Below, one piece after another: positions 22,463 through 30,488 of a DNA stretch of 34,407 nt. Both the position numbers and the translations under genes were made by a program. The stretch is from NCBI GenBank assembly GCA_030833925.1, contig JAURGE010000029.1, forward strand, positions 1 to 34,407, written 5' to 3'. The notes under the pieces are model-generated. The model made no database searches. It was not told the DNA's origin and saw nothing but the letters and a program-made list of their open reading frames with translations. The stretch is from Alphaproteobacteria bacterium. GTDB lineage: Bacteria; Pseudomonadota; Alphaproteobacteria; Bin95. Each line of letters starts with the position of its first letter. Positions within the stretch are counted from its first letter, which is position 1.

Positions 22463-23161
22463 ATGTGGTTGAAATTAGTGTCTGTCCTAAAGCTAGACCC
22501 GAAACCTGATTTGGTTGCGCAGACCCGTGATGCTCTTAGAAAAGCTATAATCGCAGGCGATTTGCCGCCTTGCGCACCATTGGCACAGGAAGACCTCGCA
22601 GCCAAGCTTGGTGTCAGTCGCCAACCAATTAGTCATGCCTTGGTTGTTCTCAAACAAGAAGGACTAGTGGTCGATCGTGGGCGTAAAGGCCAAATGGTTG
22701 CGCCAATAGACGCTGAGAAATTGTTAGAGCTTTACCAGGTGCGAGGCGCTTTGGATCGTCTAGCTGCACGGTTGGCGGCAGGTCGTCCACTCCAGGAAAA
22801 TTCTCGCTTATTGGATATCGTAGATCTTGGGACGAAAGCCATCGAAAAAAGGAACGTAAACGCTTTGGTTAAAGCAGATATTTCTTTCCATTCTGCCCTG
22901 TATGAAATCTCTGGAAATAAAGAGATAACTATTACAGCGGACAATTTTTGGCCGCATATAGCGCGTTCGATGCGAGTAGTTTTGGAAGACCAAGACCGAT
23001 GGACTCAAATTTGGACTGAGCATGAAGCGATAGCAGATGCCATCGCTACCGGAAATATTGATAGAGCAGGTGATCTCGCTGCAGATCATGCTGAAAAAAG
23101 CGGTGAGGCGACGCATCATCGTCTTCTCAACGAGCAGTCACTTAGCCTGAAACAGGCATAA
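22463..23161 (+). CDS. GntR-family transcriptional regulator, FadR subfamily (FCD domain)
   Basis: 232-residue regulator. The N-terminal winged helix-turn-helix covers about 15-82 (LAQEDLAAKLGVSRQPISHALVVL, with DRGRKGQMVAPI as the wing). The all-helical FCD ligand domain covers about 90-220. Likely metal ligands of the FCD pocket are D139, H143 (DISFHSAL), H187 (WTEHEAI) and H209 (AADHAE), the pattern seen in FadR-type proteins that bind small organic acids. The ATG at 22463 has no ribosome binding site, only heptamer repeats upstream; TTG 22469 or GTG 22478 are alternatives. It precedes the EctD-like oxygenase by 21 bases and likely controls it, possibly also the neighbouring operons. Confidence 0.92.
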   Translation: MWLKLVSVLKLDPKPDLVAQTRDALRKAIIAGDLPPCAPLAQEDLAAKLGVSRQPISHALVVLKQEGLVVDRGRKGQMVAPIDAEKLLELYQVRGALDRLAARLAAGRPLQENSRLLDIVDLGTKAIEKRNVNALVKADISFHSALYEISGNKEITITADNFWPHIARSMRVVLEDQDRWTQIWTEHEAIADAIATGNIDRAGDLAADHAEKSGEATHHRLLNEQSLSLKQA

Positions 23162-23182
23162 TAACTCACATAGGAGGCCCCG

Positions 23183-23983
23183 ATGAAACTGACCAAAGAC
23201 GAATTAAAGCAGTTTGACGAACAAGGTTACCTGTTCTTTCCAGGAAAATTTACCTCGGAAGAGGCAGCTCTTTTGAAGCAAGCCTCAGAAGAGATCTTTG
23301 CTATGGACCGGAAAGAGGTATGGCGTGAAAAATCAGGTGCGGCTCGAACAGCTTTTGCGGCACATCAATACAATGAACCTTTTCGCCGGCTTGGGTCCCA
23401 TCCACGTTTAATTGATCCGGTGGAGCAGATCCTCGATGGGAAGCTGTATATGCATCAATACAAAGTGAATGCAAAAGCAGCTTTTGACGGGGAAGTTTGG
23501 CAGTGGCACCAAGACTACGGCACATGGGCGCGTGATGATGGAATGCCAGAACCTCGCGCAATGAATATTGCTGTATTTCTCGATGATGTCACCGCTGCAA
23601 ATGGTCCTTTATTGTTCATTCCAGGAAGTCATAAAGTTGGTGTGGTTGAAGCTGGTCATGACTTGGAAACAACAAGCTATCCGCTATGGACATTAGATCG
23701 TGAGACAGTTTCAAAACTTGCCGAACAAGGTGGATGTGTTGCACCGACTGGACCTGCAGGCAGTGTCTTATTGTTTTCATCTCTTCTCGTTCATGCAAGT
23801 CCGCCGAACATATCTCCGTTTGGTCGCACAATTGTGTACTTGTCACTGTGCCAGGTCGATAATCACATCACGCAATTTAAGCGCGAGGAATGGATCGCTC
23901 ATCGGGATTTCACACCGATAAACGCGCTGGCAGACGATTGCTTACAGGAACTCACAAAAACCCAAGGCATAGCAGCAGAGTAA
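23183..23983 (+). CDS. PhyH-family 2-oxoglutarate/Fe(II) dioxygenase, EctD-like
   Basis: 266-residue phytanoyl-CoA dioxygenase-family enzyme. Iron ligands are H109 and D111 (WHQDYGTW) and H204 (LLVHASPPN). R215 (FGRTIVYL) would bind 2-oxoglutarate. The stretch WQWHQDYGTWARDDGMP (106-122) closely follows the ectoine hydroxylase signature F-x-W-H-S-D-F-E-T-W-H-x-E-D-G-M-P, and NGPLLFIPGSH (140-150) is also EctD-like. No ectoine biosynthesis genes are adjacent, so the substrate may be another small polar molecule. A strong GGAGG (23172-23176) precedes the ATG. The SAF-domain dehydrogenase begins 5 bases after its stop, suggesting hydroxylation followed by oxidation. Confidence 0.9.
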   Translation: MKLTKDELKQFDEQGYLFFPGKFTSEEAALLKQASEEIFAMDRKEVWREKSGAARTAFAAHQYNEPFRRLGSHPRLIDPVEQILDGKLYMHQYKVNAKAAFDGEVWQWHQDYGTWARDDGMPEPRAMNIAVFLDDVTAANGPLLFIPGSHKVGVVEAGHDLETTSYPLWTLDRETVSKLAEQGGCVAPTGPAGSVLLFSSLLVHASPPNISPFGRTIVYLSLCQVDNHITQFKREEWIAHRDFTPINALADDCLQELTKTQGIAAE

Positions 23984-23988
23984 ACTTT

Positions 23989-25308
23989 ATGTATCTTTAT
24001 CAAGAGTTGGTAGCGAGAGCAGCTGCCTCAAAACCTGTTCGCGTTGGCCTCATTGGAGCGGGCAAATTTGGCAGTATGTTTCTGTCTCAAGTCCCGACTA
24101 CGAATGGCTTGGTCGTGGCGCAGATTGCCGACCTTGATCCGAAAAAGGCCATGGAAGCATGTCGTTCTGTTGGCTGGGATACATCATTAATCGAGCAAAC
24201 CCAGTTTACCGATGATGCGTTCAAGATGATGCAGTCTGGCGGCGTCGATGTGGTTGTTGAGGCGACCGGAAACCCAGTTGTGGGGTTCCGTCATGCACGT
24301 GAAGCAATTCGGAACGGCCTACATATTGTTATGGTCAATGTTGAAGCTGATGTGTTGGTTGGCGGGCTATTAGCCGAAGAAGCGCGTAGAGCAGGCGTCG
24401 TATATTCCATGGCCTATGGCGATCAGCCAGCTTTGACTTGTGAATTAGTAGAATGGGCCCGTTCCACGGGTTTCGAAGTCATCGCAGCGGGTAAGGGAAC
24501 GAAGTTCTTACCGTCATTCCACAGTTCCACCCCTGATACAGTTTGGGATCATTACGGCCTTACCCGTGAACAAGCTGCAGATGCTGGAATGAACAGCCAG
24601 ATGTTTAACAGTTTTCTTGATGGCACTAAGTCTGCACTTGAAATGGCAGCAATAGCTAATGCTACCGGCCTAAAACCACCGTCAAACGGCTTAATATTTC
24701 CACCTGCAGGCATGGATGATTTAGCACATGTTCTGCGCCCTTCATCTCTCGGTGGGCAACTGGAAAGCAAGGGCATGGTGGAAGTTGTCTCGTCACTAGA
24801 ACGTGACGGCCGTCCAGTGTTCAAGGATCTGCGCTGGGGCGTCTACGTAGTTATAGAAGCACCAAATGATTATGCTGCCGCATGCTTTCGTCAGTATGGC
24901 ATGAATACTGATGCTTCCGGTCGTTATTCAGCAATGTTTAAGCCTTTCCACTTAATTGGTCTGGAATTGAATATCTCAATCCTTTCGGCAGCTCTTCTAA
25001 ATAAACCAACCGGCTCAACCCTTGATTTTAGCGGTGACGTAGTTGCTACCGCAAAAAGACCATTAAAAGCCGGTGAGATTTTGGACGGAGAGGGCGGTTA
25101 TACGGTTTGGGGAAAGCTATTCCCTGCCAAGACCTCGCTTAAAATGGGCGGCCTTCCAATCGGATTGGCCCATGGGGTCAAGCTTAAAACCGATATTGCA
25201 GAAGGCAGCTGTGTTAGCTGGAAGGATGTTGAATTTGATGCCACATCTGATGTGGTGAAAGCACGTTTTGAAATGGAAAGTCGCTACCGCCAAGCTTCAG
25301 CAGCTTAG
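23989..25308 (+). CDS. NAD(P)-dependent oxidoreductase with C-terminal SAF domain (homoserine-dehydrogenase-like)
   Basis: 439-residue two-part protein. The N-terminal Rossmann domain has GLIGAGKFGSMF (20-31), then IADLDP and VEATGNPVVG (90-99), resembling homoserine dehydrogenase/Gfo-Idh oxidoreductases. The C-terminal part (about 350-425), with VVATAKRPLKAGEILDG and GVKLKTDIAEGSCVSWKDVE, is a SAF/antifreeze-like beta-clip domain found in sugar-acid dehydratases and sialic acid synthases. The frame is open to 23890 but overlaps the dioxygenase; the ATG at 23989 gives the normal start, with a weak GCAGAG site. No ACT domain or threonine genes are present, so a biosynthetic homoserine dehydrogenase is unlikely. 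A carbohydrate-like or hydroxy-acid substrate is plausible. Confidence 0.85.
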   Translation: MYLYQELVARAAASKPVRVGLIGAGKFGSMFLSQVPTTNGLVVAQIADLDPKKAMEACRSVGWDTSLIEQTQFTDDAFKMMQSGGVDVVVEATGNPVVGFRHAREAIRNGLHIVMVNVEADVLVGGLLAEEARRAGVVYSMAYGDQPALTCELVEWARSTGFEVIAAGKGTKFLPSFHSSTPDTVWDHYGLTREQAADAGMNSQMFNSFLDGTKSALEMAAIANATGLKPPSNGLIFPPAGMDDLAHVLRPSSLGGQLESKGMVEVVSSLERDGRPVFKDLRWGVYVVIEAPNDYAAACFRQYGMNTDASGRYSAMFKPFHLIGLELNISILSAALLNKPTGSTLDFSGDVVATAKRPLKAGEILDGEGGYTVWGKLFPAKTSLKMGGLPIGLAHGVKLKTDIAEGSCVSWKDVEFDATSDVVKARFEMESRYRQASAA

Positions 25309-25387
25309 TTACAAATTATATCTTAAAATTTAAATTACCGCTAAGGCTGGTCGATACAACTTTGGCTGTTCAACACCTTAAACAGTC

Positions 25388-25478
<91 letters not shown>

Positions 25479-25485
25479 GGAAGCG

Positions 25486-25505
25486 GAAAACATAGAGATG
25501 TTTTC
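25486..25505. repeat. Perfect 20-bp inverted repeat next to the tRNA-Ser 5' end
   Basis: GAAAACAT-AGAG-ATGTTTTC has 8-base perfect arms and a 4-base centre, and lies 7 bases upstream of the mature tRNA 5' end. It falls where the tRNA -10 region or 5' leader would be (TATGTT is part of it on the minus strand). It might be a leader hairpin, an operator or a recombination site. Confidence 0.5.
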
Positions 25506-25626
25506 TCAAGATGGAAGTTACTAAATGACTGTTTTGTCGAAGTGCAGGGCGACACTTTGGCGCCCATGTTCGAACACGCTTTGATCGAGTGCTGCCTTAA
25601 CGTGGAATTAACAATACAACGTTTAA

Positions 25627-26427
25627 TCAACCTCTTTTCACGCTCGCTCCGCCATCTACTGGCAAAGTAACACCAGTGACGAATTTAGCTTCGTCTGAAG
25701 CGAGAAAAAGTGCGGCATACGCCACATCCCACCCAGTACCCATTTTTCCGCCAAGAGGCACTCGCGCATTGCGTTCTGCAACAACTTCTTCTCTCGTTTT
25801 TTGCCATTCTCGAGCGCGCGTATCAACGGCCATCGGTGTGTCCATTAAACCAGGAAGTATTACGTTGGCCCGAATTCCATGAGGCGCATTTTGATAGGCT
25901 AACTGCTCCGTGAAAGCCACCACTCCCGCTTTTGACGCTTTGTAAGCTACATAGGGATACATGTCTAAGACGGCCATTGATGAAATATTAATGATTGAGC
26001 CTGTTTTCCGCTGCCGCATGCCTGGGAGCACATGCTTCACAGTCATCACCATACCTCTTAAATTTATAGCGAAGACATTGTCAAAGGCAGCCTCAGTAAA
26101 TGTTTCAATGACGCTATCCCCACCGGCAATAGAAACGCCAACATTATTATGAAGTATATCAATGCGGCCCATTTTTGCTTCTGCAGCTCGAACGGCACTT
26201 TCAATTTCAGCCTCTTTAGTAATATCCGCTGCGAAGGCGGACGCCTTTCCACCCTCAGCACGGACAATTTCAGCGGTTTCTTCAGCCGCTTCCAATGTTC
26301 GGTCAACACATGCAATTTCTGCCCCTTCACGGGCAAATAATAAGCAAACAGCCCGCCCATTCCCTACTGTTTCTCCCGGGGACTGACCGGCACCTACAAT
26401 CATTGCAGTTTTATTTTCGAGACGCAT
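25627..26427 (-). CDS. SDR-family oxidoreductase with an extended glycine motif
   Basis: 266-residue SDR. The cofactor loop is VGAGQSPGETVGNGRAV (11-27), which inserts several residues into the classical GxxxGxG pattern. D42 (CVDRT) suggests NAD. NNVG (94-97) replaces NNAG. Catalytic residues are S149/S150 (NISS), Y162 and K166 (YKASK). The C-terminus FVTGVTLPVDGGASVKRG is normal. Such variants are found among 3-oxoacyl/cyclohexanol-type dehydrogenases of unknown substrate. AGGAG precedes the ATG. It is transcribed toward tRNA-Ser, with 148 bases between. It may belong functionally to the catabolic block although it lies beyond the tRNA. Confidence 0.92.
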   Translation of the reverse strand: MRLENKTAMIVGAGQSPGETVGNGRAVCLLFAREGAEIACVDRTLEAAEETAEIVRAEGGKASAFAADITKEAEIESAVRAAEAKMGRIDILHNNVGVSIAGGDSVIETFTEAAFDNVFAINLRGMVMTVKHVLPGMRQRKTGSIINISSMAVLDMYPYVAYKASKAGVVAFTEQLAYQNAPHGIRANVILPGLMDTPMAVDTRAREWQKTREEVVAERNARVPLGGKMGTGWDVAYAALFLASDEAKFVTGVTLPVDGGASVKRG

Positions 26428-26779
26428 TTTGTTCTCCTAAACATAGAACCAAGAATGAAAACTCGGCTCCATTTTCATTTTATAAAATTAATCAATTGCG
26501 ACCGTAATTTTGCTTAAAAAAGGCGGTCGAATAGGCCTGCCGGACTCGATACATCATAAGCCATCAAAAAAACTTTTTTCAAAGGCATAAATTTCAGAGC
26601 AAGGAAGAGTGTTAAAATATTTCATGCCCACAGCAGGACCCCACCATTGTATTATTTACCATCGCAGCGAAGTTTTAGGATCGGAGCATGTAAGATATAC
26701 AATGTCGGTATCTTCGATTCCTGTCATCGTTTGAGATGGTAGTCCTATCCGCTCTACACATGTTGGGGACGGTAAAATT
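26428..26779. other. 352-bp intergenic region between the divergent SDR and mltB
   Basis: No convincing gene is seen; short frames here lack family resemblance and ribosome binding sites. It must hold the promoters of both divergent genes. Visible structure includes an inverted repeat at 26454-26479, CGACCG/CGGTCG arms (26499-26504 and 26524-26529), and AAAAAA-C-TTTTTT near 26568-26580. A GATATACAAT stretch near 26694-26703 could be a -10 for mltB. None is strong. Confidence 0.6.
26454..26479. promoter_or_regulatory. Inverted repeat upstream of the SDR gene
   Basis: AATGAAAA (26454-26461) and TTTTCATT (26472-26479) are perfect 8-base arms with a 10-base spacer, centred about 40 bases upstream of the SDR start. 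It could be an operator or a leader hairpin. Function is inferred from position only. Confidence 0.35.
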
Positions 26780-27820
26780 ATGACCCGCATATTTCCGTTA
26801 GTTTTTTTAGTTATCTCGCTTTATGTCTCGCCAGCATTTTCACAAAGCGGATCTGAAGACGCGTCTAATATTACAGTAAGCAAGCAGGCTGAATTTGATA
26901 TCTGGCTTGATGAGCTTCGTGAAGAGGCGCTGTCAATTGGTATCTCACAGGAGATCATTGGAACAGCTTTAAAAGATTTAAAGCCTATTGCTCGAATAAT
27001 AGAACGTGATCGGACACAGTCAGAGTTTACGATTAACCTTGAAAAATATCGCAATAGAGTCATCACTCAGGCTAATATCTCTACCGGCATAGCAAAGCGG
27101 GAACTCCATAGCGAACTTTTAAAGAAGGTATCAGAGAAGTATCAAGTTCAACCCCGCTTTATTCTAGCAATTTGGGGAATTGAAACACGTTTTGGCGCAG
27201 TCAAACCAACGGTTCCAGTTATACCGGCCGTCGCCACCTTGGCATTTGACAGGCGGAGATCAAGCTACTTTCGGCAACAAGTTTTCGCCACATTAAAAAT
27301 GTTGCAGCAAAACTACATTGATCTTCCAAACCTCAAAGGGTCTTGGGCCGGTGCAATGGGCCAACCACAGTTCATGCCCTCTAGCTACCTAACTTACGCT
27401 CAGGATTTTAATGGAGATGGCCGTCGTGACATATGGAATGATGAAGGCGATGTATTCGCTTCTATAGCCAATTACCTCGCTAAACACGGATGGCATTTTG
27501 ACCAAACCTGGGGTCGAAAGGTGCAAGTGCCTGTGCAGATTGCAAAAGCTGCCTCCGATGATGTTGATCCGAAGAATCGTGGCTGTCGCGCCATGAAAAA
27601 AATGAGTCACGTCAAAAAATTAAGCGAATGGGCAAAAGCAGGTGTGACTAAAATAGATGGATCCCCGCTGCCTACCCGTGATTTAAAAGCAGCTATGATT
27701 TTTCCGGATGGCGTCGATGGTTCTGCTTACCTTGTGTACGATAACTACCGCTCCATCCTTCGATATAACTGTGCGCATCTCTATGCTGTTACTGTTGGTG
27801 AATTGGCCGACAAGCTATGA
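26780..27820 (+). CDS. MltB-type lytic murein transglycosylase
   Basis: 346-residue family 3 lytic transglycosylase (SltB/MltB type) cleaving the MurNAc-GlcNAc bond of peptidoglycan to give 1,6-anhydro ends. The signal peptide covers about 1-21 (MTRIFPLVFLVISLYVSPAFS); it has no lipobox, so it is soluble periplasmic. The catalytic glutamate is E135 in ILAIWGIETRFG. Further signatures are SWAGAMGQPQFMPSSYL and DFNGDGRRDIWN. The protein lacks a C-terminal peptidoglycan-binding repeat. Its stop overlaps the rlpA start (ATGA), joining two lytic transglycosylases in one transcript. Confidence 0.93.
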   Translation: MTRIFPLVFLVISLYVSPAFSQSGSEDASNITVSKQAEFDIWLDELREEALSIGISQEIIGTALKDLKPIARIIERDRTQSEFTINLEKYRNRVITQANISTGIAKRELHSELLKKVSEKYQVQPRFILAIWGIETRFGAVKPTVPVIPAVATLAFDRRRSSYFRQQVFATLKMLQQNYIDLPNLKGSWAGAMGQPQFMPSSYLTYAQDFNGDGRRDIWNDEGDVFASIANYLAKHGWHFDQTWGRKVQVPVQIAKAASDDVDPKNRGCRAMKKMSHVKKLSEWAKAGVTKIDGSPLPTRDLKAAMIFPDGVDGSAYLVYDNYRSILRYNCAHLYAVTVGELADKL

Positions 27821-28695
27821 CAGCAGTTATTAAGCATACCATAATCGGATTAGCTTTGCTGTCATTCTTGGTTGGTTGTAGCAGTTCCAAAAATGAAAAG
27901 GCTAACGGGACAGGGGTTCCTTTAAGTCCAAAAACAATCATCTCTGATGACGCAAAATCCAATTACAAAATCGGTAATCCTTATGAAATTGCAGGTATTC
28001 GATACGTACCTGAAGAAAGTTTTAATCATGAGGAAACTGGTCGCGCATCATGGTACGGCCCAGGTTTTCATAGCCGCCAAACCGCCAATGGTGAGCCATT
28101 CGACCAAAGAGCAATGACAGCTGCGCATAGAACTTTGCAGATGCCATCAATAATTCGAGTGACAAATTTGAAGAATGGTCGACAGGCGGTACTAAGGGTT
28201 AATGACCGTGGGCCTTACCACGCTGACAGAATTCTCGACGTATCTGAAGTTGCAGCAGAAAAGCTTGGTTTCATGCGGCGCGGAACCACGAGAGTTAAAA
28301 TAGAAGTACTCGGCGAGCCAAGTAAAAAGGTGGCTGAACTAGCCAGCAGAGGAGCGACGATCAGCGAGTTAGAGGCGGTCAGGGCGGAAACTTCCGCAAT
28401 AAACGCTTCGGCAAGCAAACAAAAACAAGGGAACAAGCCTACTGAGGCGGTAAAAGCAGGTAGCGCAGGAAGTTTTGTACAAGCTGGAGCCTTCCGTAGC
28501 CTCGAAAATGCTAACAAGCACGGCGTAAATCTTGAGAAATACGGACCGTACCAGGTGCAGACAATTAGCCTTAATGGCAAGCCAATCCATCTGGTTAGGA
28601 TCGGACCTTACGAAAACATTGGCCAAGCAAAGCAAGTTCTATCGAAAATTCTAACAGCAGGCGTTAAAGATGCGCATGTCGTTACAGTGCGATAA
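27817..28695 (+). CDS. rlpA: RlpA septal ring lytic transglycosylase, lipoprotein
   Basis: 292-residue RlpA. A lipoprotein signal (LLSFLVGC, C21) predicts outer-membrane anchoring. The double-psi beta-barrel covers about 68-160, with GRASWYGPGFHSRQTANGEPFD, TAAHRTLQMP and the active-site-like NDRGPYHADRILDVS. A serine/lysine-rich linker leads to a C-terminal SPOR domain (about 218-292, GSFVQAGAFRSLENANKHG), which binds denuded glycan at the division septum. Known RlpA enzymes cleave such glycan strands. It is coupled to mltB upstream and followed within 13 bases by the D,D-carboxypeptidase, an arrangement shared by many Alphaproteobacteria. Confidence 0.95.
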   Translation: MTAVIKHTIIGLALLSFLVGCSSSKNEKANGTGVPLSPKTIISDDAKSNYKIGNPYEIAGIRYVPEESFNHEETGRASWYGPGFHSRQTANGEPFDQRAMTAAHRTLQMPSIIRVTNLKNGRQAVLRVNDRGPYHADRILDVSEVAAEKLGFMRRGTTRVKIEVLGEPSKKVAELASRGATISELEAVRAETSAINASASKQKQGNKPTEAVKAGSAGSFVQAGAFRSLENANKHGVNLEKYGPYQVQTISLNGKPIHLVRIGPYENIGQAKQVLSKILTAGVKDAHVVTVR

Positions 28696-28708
28696 CGGGA
28701 GTAATCTT

Positions 28709-29848
28709 TTGCAAAGACTTTTTATATTTCTAGGACTTTTAGGGATCCTAAGCCTACAGGCAGGCAACGCGTCTGCCGCGTCATTTGATACACTGGCCCG
28801 ACAAGCCGTCCTGGTCGACCTCACGACTGGTGCTGTCCTTTTGGAAAAAGATGCGCATACCAAGATGCCGCCAGCATCTATGAGTAAGTTAATGACAGCA
28901 TATTTGCTGTTTGAACGGCTTAAGAATGGCAGCATTTCTATAGATGATACTCTACCTATTAGCTCAAACGCTGCTCGTAAGGGCGGCTCTAAGATGTTTT
29001 TGCGTGATGGTGAACGAGTTAAAGTTGAAGATCTAATTCGTGGCATTGTGATTCAATCTGGAAATGATGCCTGCATAGCAATTGCAGAAGGTCTTGCTGG
29101 TAGTGAAGCCGCTTTTGCAGAGATGATGAATGCCAAGGCAAAAGAGATTGGTCTAGAAAATAGTAATTTTACGAATGCAACCGGATGGCCTGATCCAGAT
29201 CATTACATGACCGCGTCTGACTTGGCTAAGTTGGCCCAACGTCTTCTACAAGATTTTCCAGACTATTATCACTTTTATTCAGAAAGACAGTTTACGTTTA
29301 ACCAGATCACTCAAAAGAACCGTAATCCTGCTCTAGGCGTTATCGAAGGCGCAGACGGGATGAAAACTGGATATACTCAAGCCTCAGGTTACGGTCTCAC
29401 TGCTTCGGCCGAGCGTGATGGACGTCGCTTAATAATGGTTATCAATGGCCTAGAATCAGGTAATGCGCGCGCGTCAGAAGCAGAACGATTAATAAACTGG
29501 GGTTTTGGCTTCTTTCAGACCCATGAGATCCTCCGTGCTGGAGAAACGGTTGAGACTGCGGAACTCTGGCTTGGTCAGAAGAGAACTGTTCCGCTCGTTC
29601 TTAAAGACAATTTAAAAGTTACTTTACCCCGAACTGGCAAGGCCAATCTAAAGGTAACAGTGCGCTATGAAGGGCCGGTACGAGCACCCGTTTATAAGGG
29701 TGAAAAGTTGGGCACTCTTGTTCTGACGGCACCTGGTATCAATACAATAGAGCGCCAACTCTTTGCTGCTGAGACAGTGGAGCGTTTAGGGCCTACAGGT
29801 CGTGTGATAGAGACACTTGGAGCTCTTGTTAGTGGTACAGGGCGTTGA
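28709..29848 (+). CDS. D-alanyl-D-alanine carboxypeptidase (PBP5/6-type)
   Basis: 379-residue low-molecular-weight penicillin-binding protein that trims the terminal D-alanine of peptidoglycan stem peptides. The serine peptidase motifs are SMSK (57-60, nucleophile S57, K60), SGN (117-119) and KTG in GMKTGYT (near 219). A C-terminal domain follows. I choose TTG at 28709 as start: GGGAG (28697-28701) lies 7 bases upstream and the protein then begins directly with a good signal peptide (QRLFIFLGLLGILSLQAGNASA). ATG codons at 28670 and 28676 lie inside rlpA, lack a ribosome binding site and add a charged prefix. The gene family is dacA/dacC/dacF. Confidence 0.93.
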   Translation: MQRLFIFLGLLGILSLQAGNASAASFDTLARQAVLVDLTTGAVLLEKDAHTKMPPASMSKLMTAYLLFERLKNGSISIDDTLPISSNAARKGGSKMFLRDGERVKVEDLIRGIVIQSGNDACIAIAEGLAGSEAAFAEMMNAKAKEIGLENSNFTNATGWPDPDHYMTASDLAKLAQRLLQDFPDYYHFYSERQFTFNQITQKNRNPALGVIEGADGMKTGYTQASGYGLTASAERDGRRLIMVINGLESGNARASEAERLINWGFGFFQTHEILRAGETVETAELWLGQKRTVPLVLKDNLKVTLPRTGKANLKVTVRYEGPVRAPVYKGEKLGTLVLTAPGINTIERQLFAAETVERLGPTGRVIETLGALVSGTGR

Positions 29849-29852
29849 AGCA

Positions 29853-30485
29853 TTGCAGCGCGGACGTTTCATAACGCTTGAGGGAGGCGAGGGTGCAGGA
29901 AAAACAACCCAAGCACGTCTTTTAGGTAATTTATTAGAAAAAGAAGGATTTACGGTAGTTTTAACACGAGAACCAGGCGGTTCACCGGCGGCAGAACGTC
30001 TTCGAGAAGCACTGCTTGGAATTCCTGAAGAAATGGGAAACTGGACAGCAGAAACTGAATGCTTAGTTCATTTTGCTGCCCGCTGTCAGCACGTTGCCGA
30101 TATTATACAGCCAGCCTTAGCAAAGGGAGCATGGGTAATCTGCGATCGTTTCACTGACTCAACCATGGCATACCAAGGTTATGCCGGTGGAATCGATAAA
30201 GCGCGCATCGAAGCTCTGCACGCATGGGCGCTTAAGGATTTTAAGCCTGATTTAACTATAATTTTAGATCTACCTGTTTCATTAGGATTAACGCGAGCCA
30301 ACTCCAGAGGACCAGCAACGGATATTTATGAGAGGCGACCCGAAAGCTTCCACTTAGCGGTTCGAAACGGATTTTTGGACATTGCCTTTAGAGATCCCAG
30401 ACGCTGCAAAGTGGTTGACGCTTCGCAAGAGGCAGGGGATGTCGCTTCGGTAATTTTTGATGAACTAAAAAAGCATTTTAATTAA
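29853..30485 (+). CDS. tmk: Thymidylate kinase
   Basis: 210-residue dTMP kinase that makes dTDP for DNA synthesis. The P-loop is GGEGAGKTT (about 10-18), DRFTDST carries the conserved DR(Y/F) motif, and AYQGYAGG is the lid/TMP-binding segment. The frame extends upstream into the carboxypeptidase gene. Starting at TTG 29853 gives the usual family amino-terminus QRGRFITLEGGEG, 4 bases past the upstream stop. GTG at 29832, with GGAG 9 bases upstream (29819-29822), would add seven residues and is a real alternative. It sits in the familiar order dac-tmk-holB-metG-tatD. Confidence 0.93.
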   Translation: MQRGRFITLEGGEGAGKTTQARLLGNLLEKEGFTVVLTREPGGSPAAERLREALLGIPEEMGNWTAETECLVHFAARCQHVADIIQPALAKGAWVICDRFTDSTMAYQGYAGGIDKARIEALHAWALKDFKPDLTIILDLPVSLGLTRANSRGPATDIYERRPESFHLAVRNGFLDIAFRDPRRCKVVDASQEAGDVASVIFDELKKHFN

Positions 30486-30488
30486 ACC

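Noticed and set aside
26568-26580. AAAAAA-C-TTTTTT as an intrinsic terminator
   Set aside because: It is an AT-only short symmetry in a divergent intergenic region, where no transcript is expected to end.
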